This document shows, piece after piece, positions 1 through 4,921 of a DNA stretch of 12,909 nt; the first letter of the stretch is position 1, and each line of letters begins with the position of its first letter. The notes beneath the pieces were generated by a model. That model saw only the letters and a list, made by a program, of their open reading frames with translations, ran no database searches and was not told where the DNA came from. This DNA is from JACVRW01 sp038323835 (GTDB lineage: Bacteria; Actinomycetota; Thermoleophilia; Solirubrobacterales; Thermoleophilaceae): the NCBI GenBank assembly GCA_038323835.1, contig JBBQHI010000068.1, forward strand, positions 1-12,909, read 5' to 3'. The translations under genes and the position numbers were made by a program.

Positions 1-1
1 A

Positions 2-442
2 AGCAAGCAGGACTTCGATCTCGCCGGCATCGACATCGTCGTCAACACACACCTGCACTTCGACCACTGCGGCGGCAACCACCTCTTCGCCGGCAGGCCG
101 ATCTACGTCCAGCGTCGGGAGCTCGACGACGCGCGCAGCGAGGACGACTACACCATTCGCGAGTGGGTCGAGGCGCCCGGCGTACGGTACATGCCGGTTG
201 ACGGCGAGCTCGAGCTGCTTCCCGGGCTCCAGCTCGTCCCGGCGCCGGGCCACACACGCGGCATGCAGATGGTCGTCGTCGAGACAGGCGGGCGTCCGAT
301 CGTCGTCGGCGGCGACGTGGCGGTTTGGTTCGGCGAGCTCGACGAGCCGCATACCGAAGGCCAGCTGCGGGTGCGTGCGCTCGACCCACAGCTGGTATGG
401 CTCGCGCACGAGCACGAGCCGTGGCGACCCCACACCCTCTAA
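2..442 (+). CDS. Metallo-beta-lactamase-fold hydrolase, 3' part (N-acyl-homoserine-lactonase-like)
   Basis: The gene enters from the left edge and its last 146 codons are present. The metal-binding core is readable: N-T-H-L-H-F-D-H-C-G-G (bases 44-76) is the HxHxDH zinc motif, P-G-H-T-R-G near 244-261 supplies the next histidine, G-G-D-V near 307-318 the bridging aspartate, and A-H-E-H close to the stop the last histidine. This spacing fits the lactonase/AhlD-like group of the superfamily, which hydrolyses lactones or other esters using two metal ions. Substrate cannot be told from sequence: quorum-quenching lactonase, other lactone hydrolase or thioesterase-like enzymes all share these residues. 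No signal peptide can be judged because the N-terminus is missing. No gene follows for 383 bp, so it is probably the last gene of its transcript. Confidence 0.85.
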   Translation, partial: SKQDFDLAGIDIVVNTHLHFDHCGGNHLFAGRPIYVQRRELDDARSEDDYTIREWVEAPGVRYMPVDGELELLPGLQLVPAPGHTRGMQMVVVETGGRPIVVGGDVAVWFGELDEPHTEGQLRVRALDPQLVWLAHEHEPWRPHTL

Positions 443-601
443 GTGGGCCTGGGCCGTTCCTGGAAGCTTTGCGCGATCAGGCACGCGTGAGACGCTGGAT
501 GCGGGTCTTAGCCAAGGTGCAGAAGGTCCCCCAGGGATTCCGAAGGGTTTGAAGGCTGTCCCGTTAGCTCCATTCGGTCGTTGTTAAAGAGACAACGAAT
601 T

Positions 602-620
602 GCCCGCACGAAGTGCGGGC
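602..620. terminator. Perfect 8-bp hairpin, possible terminator of the hydrolase gene
   Basis: GCCCGCAC pairs perfectly with GTGCGGGC around a GAA loop. It lies 160 bp after the stop of the hydrolase gene and directly after a weaker 6-bp hairpin at 579-597. There is no following T-run on the plus strand, so factor-independent termination is plausible but not secure. A role in RNA structure is an alternative. Confidence 0.35.
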
Positions 621-813
621 CCACCCGCCACAACTCAGAGGGTTTGGGCGGTCCTCCACGCCTAGAGATACCCGCCGTGACCGCGGGTCCGAGGCCGCTC
701 TGGCATGGGCCGGCCGGGGCCGGACGGAAGCGCCGCTGCCACCGCCGCGTTGGCTTCGGCGGTCGCGGCGGTTGCTTCGCGTGGTTGGGCCAACGCGCGG
801 GCAGCCTAACGCT

Positions 814-819
814 TAAGAT
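814..819 (+). promoter_or_regulatory. -10 element for a leaderless epimerase mRNA
   Basis: TAAGAT matches the actinobacterial TANNNT -10 consensus and lies 6 bases before the ATG at 826. Transcription would then start on or next to the A of the start codon. No Shine-Dalgarno sequence precedes this ATG (the bases between are CTCCCC), which agrees with leaderless translation. No convincing -35 element is visible. Confidence 0.5.
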
Positions 820-825
820 CTCCCC

Positions 826-1788
826 ATGAACCGAGTGCTGATCACGGGCGCGGCCGGGTTCATCGGGCGCGCGCTCGCCGACCGGCTGCGCCGCGACGGC
901 GTGGAGGTCGTCGGCGTGGACCTCCTGGCAAACGCGGGGCTTGGCGTGGTGGCGGGCGACATCAGATGGCCCGGCGAGTGGCAGCGCGCCGCGGCCGGCT
1001 GCGACGTGATGATCCACACCGCGGCGCTGGTCGGGATGCCGTCCGACACCTCGCGCTTCTGGGACGTGAACGTGAACGGGACCCACATAGCGCTGGAGGC
1101 GGCGCGCGACAACGGCGTCGGCCGGTTCGTGCACATCTCCTCCGTGGTCACCTTCGGCCTCCACTTCCCCGACGGCGTGGACGAGAGCTACCCGGTGCGG
1201 CACACGGGCATGGCATACGTGGATACGAAGATCGCCGCCGAGCACGCGGCGCTGATGGCGCACGCCAGCGGCCAGCAGGAGGTTGCGGTGGTCCGGCCGA
1301 GCGACACCTACGGTCCGGGGTCGCGGCCATGGACGCTCCTGCCGCTCGAGCTGCTGCGCAGAGGCCGCGCCATCCTGCCCGCCCGCGGCCACGGGATCCA
1401 CAGTCCGATCTACGTGGACGACGTCGTCGACGGGATCGTACGGGCGGCCACCGCGCCCGAGGCGGCCGGCCGGGTGGTGACGCTGAGCGGTGGCGTGGGG
1501 GTCGAGACCCGCGACTACTTCGGCCGTTTCGGCGCGATGATCGGCACGAAGGTGCCCGCCGTCCCGACCGCCGTCGCGCTCGCCGCGGCAGCGACGCTCG
1601 ACCGGATCGCCCGAGTGCGCGGCGTGCCGAACGAGCTGACCGCCGACGGCGTCCGCTACCTCGCGGAGCGCAAGGGCACCTACGGCATCTCGACCGCTTA
1701 CCAGATGCTGGACTGGGCCCCGCGCGTGGACCTCGACGAGGGCATGCGGCGTACCGAGGCGTGGCTGCGGGCGATGGGGCTGATCTGA
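826..1788 (+). CDS. NAD-dependent epimerase/dehydratase (extended SDR family)
   Basis: The 320-residue protein has the layout of an extended short-chain dehydrogenase. The nucleotide-binding loop T-G-A-A-G-F-I-G is at residues 7-14, an acidic V-D follows the second strand (31-32), D-I at 45-46 would contact the adenine, and H-T-A-A is at 64-67. The catalytic part has S-S at 105-106 and the Y-x-x-x-K pair at Tyr131 and Lys135. R-P-S-D-T-Y-G-P-G downstream is the usual substrate-side motif. Length is normal for UDP-sugar epimerases and 3-beta-HSD-like members, but the specific substrate cannot be read. It probably acts in the cytoplasm on a nucleotide sugar or a similar alcohol. It is monocistronic: a -10 box lies just before the ATG and a strong hairpin follows the stop. 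Confidence 0.9.
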   Translation: MNRVLITGAAGFIGRALADRLRRDGVEVVGVDLLANAGLGVVAGDIRWPGEWQRAAAGCDVMIHTAALVGMPSDTSRFWDVNVNGTHIALEAARDNGVGRFVHISSVVTFGLHFPDGVDESYPVRHTGMAYVDTKIAAEHAALMAHASGQQEVAVVRPSDTYGPGSRPWTLLPLELLRRGRAILPARGHGIHSPIYVDDVVDGIVRAATAPEAAGRVVTLSGGVGVETRDYFGRFGAMIGTKVPAVPTAVALAAAATLDRIARVRGVPNELTADGVRYLAERKGTYGISTAYQMLDWAPRVDLDEGMRRTEAWLRAMGLI

Positions 1789-1815
1789 AGGGCGAAAGTC
1801 AACGACCCATCGCAA

Positions 1816-1846
1816 ACCGAGGGCCCCGGAGAACGGGGCCCTCGGT
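1816..1846. terminator. Bidirectional terminator between convergent genes
   Basis: A perfect 12-bp stem (ACCGAGGGCCCC with GGGGCCCTCGGT) encloses a 7-base loop. It sits 28 bp after the epimerase stop and 20 bp after the stop of the convergent ligand-binding protein gene. It is GC-rich, with only a TTT after it on the minus strand and no T-run on the plus strand. Its position between two converging stops makes a shared terminator the natural reading. Confidence 0.75.
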
Positions 1847-1866
1847 CGTACCAGGGAGCCAGTCGG

Positions 1867-2979
1867 TCAGCCCGTCTGTGCCACGCGATCCGCTCCCACT
1901 ATGCGCTCGTCGGGGTCGACGACCCCCAGGCTCTTGACGGTCTTGATCGCCCCGTCGCGCACCTGGCCGATGTACATGTTCATCCGAACGTGGTGCTGAC
2001 CGGGCACCATCTCCGCCGGGCCACCAGGCCCGACGGCGATCTTCGCGTGGTCCAGAGCGCCGATGACGGCTCCCTGGTCGAGCGAGTCGGCCTCTCGCAC
2101 GGCGGCCTCCCAGAGCCTCATGCCTCGGTACATGCCTGAGCACGCGCCCCCGCCGGTGAACAACGCACCGCCCGGGTAGAGCTTGTCGTAACGGGCGAGC
2201 AGCTCCTTGCTGAACGGGTCCCCGGCGTCCTGGTAGTAGTCGAGGCAGCTGTACAGGCCCTCCACCTGCTCGGCCGGCACGAGGGTCAGGCAGGTCTCGT
2301 CGAAGTACGTGCAGACGAGGTGCCCACCGAAGCCGGCGTCGTGCAGCTGCTGGAAGAACGGCACGACCCCGGGCGGAACGATCGTGTTGAAGACCACCTC
2401 CGCACCACTGGCCATGATCTTTTCCACGGTCTCGCCATAGTCAGTGTGGTCGAGGGGGTAGTAGTCCTCCTCCACGATCTCACCGCCGCCCGCCGTGACG
2501 ATCTGGCGGACCTTCTCGTTCATGATGTGCGGCCAGATGTAGTCGGCCGAGGGCAGCGCGAACTTCTTCGCCCCCGTCTGCTCCATCAGCCAGGGAATCA
2601 GGGGATCGACCTGCTGCGCCGGCACCGGCCCGGTGCAGAAGACGAGCGGGTCGGACTCCTGCCCCTCGTACTGCTCCGGGTAGATGTAGAGCGTCCTGCC
2701 CTGCACGACCGCGGAGGCCTTGATGGCCTGGCGGGTCGAGCTGAGTATGCCACCGAAGATCACGTCGACCTGATCCTGCTGGACTAGCTTGCGGCCGCAG
2801 GCTTCCGCAGCGCTGTCGGTGGTCTCACTGTCCTCGAGGTACAGGTCGATTTGCTGGCCGAGCAGGCCGCCGTCGGCGTTGATCTCGTCGATCACCATCT
2901 TGGCGACATTGGCGTCCGCAATGCCCATGAACGACATCGGGCCCGTCTGATCGGCGATCACTCCGACCTTGATCATCAC
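1867..2979 (-). CDS. AmiC/UrtA-like ligand-binding protein without signal peptide
   Basis: The 370-residue protein is a type I periplasmic-binding fold of the short-chain amide/urea/branched-chain amino acid group. Features typical of the group are I-D-E-I-N-A-D-G-G-L-L-G-Q near residues 30-42, the Y-P-E-Q-Y-E-G motif near 100, and S-A-D-Y-I-W-P near 144. Such proteins normally bind amides, urea or amino acids outside the membrane for an ABC importer. Here the sequence starts directly with the first beta strand (M-M-I-K-V-G-V-I-A-D). The in-frame DNA upstream reaches a stop at 3010-3012 after only ten codons, so no signal peptide is encoded. No permease or ATPase gene is nearby. The start used is GTG at 2979, with ATG as the next codon, and GGGGG (2983-2987) serves as ribosome site. 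It lies 30 bp downstream of the small barrel protein gene, probably in one transcript. A cytoplasmic sensor like Pseudomonas AmiC is an alternative to an importer subunit. Confidence 0.85.
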   Translation of the reverse strand: MMIKVGVIADQTGPMSFMGIADANVAKMVIDEINADGGLLGQQIDLYLEDSETTDSAAEACGRKLVQQDQVDVIFGGILSSTRQAIKASAVVQGRTLYIYPEQYEGQESDPLVFCTGPVPAQQVDPLIPWLMEQTGAKKFALPSADYIWPHIMNEKVRQIVTAGGGEIVEEDYYPLDHTDYGETVEKIMASGAEVVFNTIVPPGVVPFFQQLHDAGFGGHLVCTYFDETCLTLVPAEQVEGLYSCLDYYQDAGDPFSKELLARYDKLYPGGALFTGGGACSGMYRGMRLWEAAVREADSLDQGAVIGALDHAKIAVGPGGPAEMVPGQHHVRMNMYIGQVRDGAIKTVKSLGVVDPDERIVGADRVAQTG

Positions 2980-3009
2980 ATTCCCCCAATCCTCGTCGAT
3001 GCAACCGTG

Positions 3010-3282
3010 CTAGGCGTCGAAGCGGTCGGCGAACTCCGCCACCTGGGGCGGACCCTTGTGCCCGGCTTCCTTCATGATCGGCGGGACCTCGGGATCGGAG
3101 ACGAACTTCTGCCAGCCCTCCGCGTCCCAGTCGAAGAGCACCCAGAGCCGGTCGCTCTCGTTCGGATCGCGGAACACCTGCGCGCCTTTGGACCCGTGCT
3201 GCCCGCGCTTCTCGGCGCCCGTCGTCGAGAAGATGCTCGCGAACCGCTCGTAGTCCTCGATCGTCGTGGTTGCCAGGATCAT
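3010..3282 (-). CDS. Small dimeric alpha-beta-barrel protein (monooxygenase-like)
   Basis: The 90-residue product starts M-I-L-A-T-T-T-I-E-D-Y-E-R-F and contains L-W-V-L-F-D-W-D followed by a helix with W-Q-K-F. This alternation resembles the ferredoxin-like dimeric alpha-beta barrel shared by antibiotic-biosynthesis-monooxygenase-like proteins, EthD and related small enzymes. No catalytic residues can be assigned, so the function is open. The ATG at 3282 was chosen because a perfect AGGAGG lies four bases before it. The frame stays open further upstream to a GTG at 3474, but that part looks like a different, truncated gene. It lies between an LLM oxidoreductase and an AmiC-like protein on the same strand. 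A role in the same metabolic step, for example as a partner in oxidation of a small compound, is inference from position only. Confidence 0.75.
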   Translation of the reverse strand: MILATTTIEDYERFASIFSTTGAEKRGQHGSKGAQVFRDPNESDRLWVLFDWDAEGWQKFVSDPEVPPIMKEAGHKGPPQVAEFADRFDA

Positions 3283-3286
3283 CGTT

Positions 3287-3292
3287 CCTCCT
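3287..3292 (-). promoter_or_regulatory. Strong ribosome binding site fixing the barrel protein start
   Basis: AGGAGG on the minus strand is followed by AACG and the ATG at 3282. This is a full Shine-Dalgarno match and decides the start of the 90-residue protein against the longer open frame that begins upstream. Confidence 0.8.
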
Positions 3293-3396
3293 CTGCGAGT
3301 CTCGGCACCGCGGATCGGCGCCGATGTGGGACGAGTATCTACCCGGGCGTCCCGGGGCGCATCGGGCGAACGCCCTATGCGGTCTGAACGTGGGGC

Positions 3397-3474
3397 CTCG
3401 AGCGGCTGCCCGGTGCCGAGGTCGGCGGCGATCGACAGCGCGGCGGCCAGCTCAGCAGCCCTGATCCTCTCCAC
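3397..3474 (-). pseudogene. 5' remnant of an HD-domain/LuxR-type regulator gene
   Basis: From the GTG at 3474, preceded by AGAGG and four spacer bases, the first 26 codons read V-E-R-I-R-A-A-E-L-A-A-A-L-S then I-A-A-D-L-G-T-G-Q-P-L-E. I associate this pattern (L-x-A-L-S-x-A-x-D-L-G-x-G-Q-P-L-E, normally continuing H-A-L-R) with the N-terminus of actinobacterial HD-phosphohydrolase/LuxR-type regulators. After P-L-E the match ends: codon use becomes less biased and no frame continues with H-A-L-R. The frame itself stays open and runs into the barrel protein gene. I read this as a truncated gene whose start survived a deletion, leaving a chimaeric frame. The family match is from memory and rests on a short segment. 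Confidence 0.5.
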
Positions 3475-3498
3475 GTTCCTCTGCGGCACCCGCGCACG

Positions 3499-3529
3499 AT
3501 TATCTCCTCGAGCGCTGCGTTACATGCAA
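3499..3529 (-). promoter_or_regulatory. Promoter upstream of the barrel protein and AmiC-like genes
   Basis: On the minus strand GATAAT (3504-3499) matches five of six bases of the -10 consensus. TTGCAT (3529-3524) is a partial -35, with a longish 19-base spacer. The start point would fall near 3492, about 18 bases before the GTG of the regulator remnant. It lies just after the LLM oxidoreductase stop, so the two downstream genes need not depend on read-through from it. Confidence 0.45.
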
Positions 3530-3545
3530 CTGCTCAGAGCAGTTG
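3527..3545. promoter_or_regulatory. Inverted repeat overlapping the -35 region (operator or terminator)
   Basis: CAACTGCT and AGCAGTTG form a perfect 8-bp inverted repeat around CAG. It covers the oxidoreductase stop codon (3534-3536) and overlaps the presumed -35 element at 3524-3529. The position suits a repressor or activator site. It could instead be a weak terminator for the oxidoreductase gene, though no T-run follows on the minus strand. Confidence 0.4.
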
Positions 3546-4583
3546 GGGAAGGACCTGTTCACCGAAGAGCCGTACCTGTTCGACGAGGCCGGGGAGGCCC
3601 GGCACGTCGAGGTCCGCCCACCGTTTGAGGGTGAACGGGTCGGTGAAGGAGAGAAGCGCGTGGTTCAGTCCTATCGGCGCGTAGGTCCCGGTGAGCCATT
3701 CAACCCAGTCCTCGGGGGCTCCGGCGACCATGATGCGGTCCGCGACGGCGGCGGGTGTGAGGTCGAGTGCTCGCTCGATGTTGCCCGCGGAGAACGCCTC
3801 GTTGATGGCCCCCACCTCGCCGGGATCGATGCCGTGCCGCGCGAGTAGGGCCGGTGGCATCGAGGGGATGTAGAAAGCGGGCAGGATTCGCCCGGCACGC
3901 CTCGCGACATCTCGCTCAGGAGCGATCGCTCCGAGCAGCGAGTCACCGATGTCGAGCCGATCGGCATCGCGCCGGGCACGGTCGGCACCCACCTTGAAGT
4001 GATCAACGGCGTAGCGCAGCGCCTCGTCCGAGTAGGCACACGCGGTGTGGAGGCCATCGGCGATCTCGCCCGCGAGCTCCATCGACTTCGGCCCGCCCAT
4101 GGCACCGATCTTCACCGGAACGTGCTGTTGCACCGGCCGCGCCGCCGTGCTCACCCCCGCGTAGGTGAAGAAGTCTCCCTGAAAGTCGATCGAGCCCTCG
4201 TCGAGCAGTGTGCGGATAACGCGATGAGCTTCGCGCAGGCGCCCGATCGGGCGGGTCCCGTGCCACCTGATCCCGTACTGGTCGAGAGTGGCGAGATTCC
4301 CGATACCCAGGACGACCTCGGCGCGGCCGCCGCTCAGCTCGTCGAGCGTGGCGGCAAGCTGAGCCACGTAGGTCGGATCGCGCAGGTACACGGGCGCGGC
4401 ACAGGGACCGAGGCGGATCCTCTCGGTCCGGGCCGCCGCCGCCGCGAGCAGCAGCCAGGCGTCCTTGTGGTAGATCTCGTCGGCGCTGTAGCAGGCGTAG
4501 AAGCCAAGCTCGTCCGCTGCCTGCGCCGCGGCAAGGAGCTCCTCTGCCGGTTGCTCCGGAATGAGCTGGAGACTCACCTTCAC
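3534..4583 (-). CDS. LLM-class flavin/F420-dependent oxidoreductase
   Basis: The 349-residue protein is a luciferase-like (beta/alpha)8 barrel enzyme. Typical stretches are A-A-D-E-L-G-F near residues 22-28, T-E-R-I-R-L-G-P (53-60) in the T-x-R-I-x-L-G motif, L-D-E-L-S-G-G-R (80-87) and a G-I-G strand near 93. I-G-A-M-G-G-P-K is the phosphate-binding strand typical of F420-dependent methylene-tetrahydromethanopterin-reductase-like members. It would transfer hydride between F420 (or FMN) and an unknown organic substrate in the cytoplasm. Length is normal. The start is GTG at 4583. No Shine-Dalgarno is present, and TAGGCT nine bases upstream suggests a leaderless mRNA. The barrel protein and AmiC-like genes follow on the same strand after 251 bp and their own promoter. 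Confidence 0.88.
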   Translation of the reverse strand: MKVSLQLIPEQPAEELLAAAQAADELGFYACYSADEIYHKDAWLLLAAAAARTERIRLGPCAAPVYLRDPTYVAQLAATLDELSGGRAEVVLGIGNLATLDQYGIRWHGTRPIGRLREAHRVIRTLLDEGSIDFQGDFFTYAGVSTAARPVQQHVPVKIGAMGGPKSMELAGEIADGLHTACAYSDEALRYAVDHFKVGADRARRDADRLDIGDSLLGAIAPERDVARRAGRILPAFYIPSMPPALLARHGIDPGEVGAINEAFSAGNIERALDLTPAAVADRIMVAGAPEDWVEWLTGTYAPIGLNHALLSFTDPFTLKRWADLDVPGLPGLVEQVRLFGEQVLPQLL

Positions 4584-4592
4584 CGGCGCGCC

Positions 4593-4598
4593 AGCCTA
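4593..4598 (-). promoter_or_regulatory. Possible leaderless -10 element of the oxidoreductase gene
   Basis: TAGGCT on the minus strand fits TANNNT and ends nine bases before the GTG start at 4583. The bases between are GC-only with no ribosome site. The spacing is slightly long for exact leaderless initiation, so this is a weak call. Confidence 0.3.
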
Positions 4599-4661
4599 CG
4601 CCTTCGGCGCCGGGGCCGCCCCAGAATCCGTCAGGTCGGCCCGGCTGTCTGAGACCCTCCC

Positions 4662-4921
4662 ATGAGTATTCATCCAGAGCGGGCGAGGGATCCGGCCCTG
4701 CGACGCCTTCGTCGAGGGGCGGCTCGAATGCATACCCGAGTACTTCGACGCGCGGCTGTTTGAGGACGAGCGGCGTGTTTCCCGGGAGCTTCCGGGAGCT
4801 CAAGATCATCGAGTTCCTCGCGTTCCCCAGCTGGGATCTCGCCGTGGAACAGCTCGAGAACCCGCACGCGAGCGCCCGTGGATGTGAGAAGGTTCCGCCG
4901 TTGCCGGACGGGGGAGCCTGA
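4662..4921 (+). pseudogene. Frameshifted remnant of an unidentified gene
   Basis: Protein-like sequence with GC-rich third codon positions continues across this stretch but changes frame. An ATG at 4662 opens M-S-I-H-P-E-R-A-R-D-P-A-L. From about 4699 the next frame gives C-D-A-F-V-E-G-R-L-E then I-P-E-Y-F-D-A-R-L-F-E-D-E-R. From about 4778 the third frame gives F-P-G-S-F-R-E-L-K-I-I-E-F-L then A-F-P-S-W-D-L-A-V-E-Q-L-E-N-P, ending at the TGA at 4919-4921. Each change is one extra base. I do not recognise the family. It may be a decayed gene, or an intact one with two sequence errors. It overlaps the beginning of the open frame of the peptidase gene. Confidence 0.45.

Larger units (their letters stand above)
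443..825. other. Gene-free, hairpin-rich intergenic stretch
   Basis: No reading frame here has convincing protein character. The stretch holds four inverted repeats: 579-584/592-597 (6 bp, 7-nt loop), 602-609/613-620 (8 bp, GAA loop), 670-675/683-688 (6 bp) and 738-749/764-775 (12 positions, one mismatch). The first two lie back to back. They could be terminators for the hydrolase gene, parts of a structured leader, or a small RNA. There is no T-run after any of them, but actinobacterial terminators often lack one. The last 15 bases carry the promoter described separately. Confidence 0.5.

Noticed and set aside
325..552. Plus-strand frame ending A-L-R-D-Q-A-R-V-R-R-W after the hydrolase stop
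   Set aside because: The tail looks faintly protein-like, but the frame overlaps the hydrolase gene in another phase and has no separate start signal or recognisable family.
508..1815. A 435-codon open frame on the minus strand across the epimerase gene
   Set aside because: It is the antisense shadow of the epimerase. It is rich in Arg, His, Pro and Gly with no domain pattern, while the plus-strand frame has a full SDR motif set.
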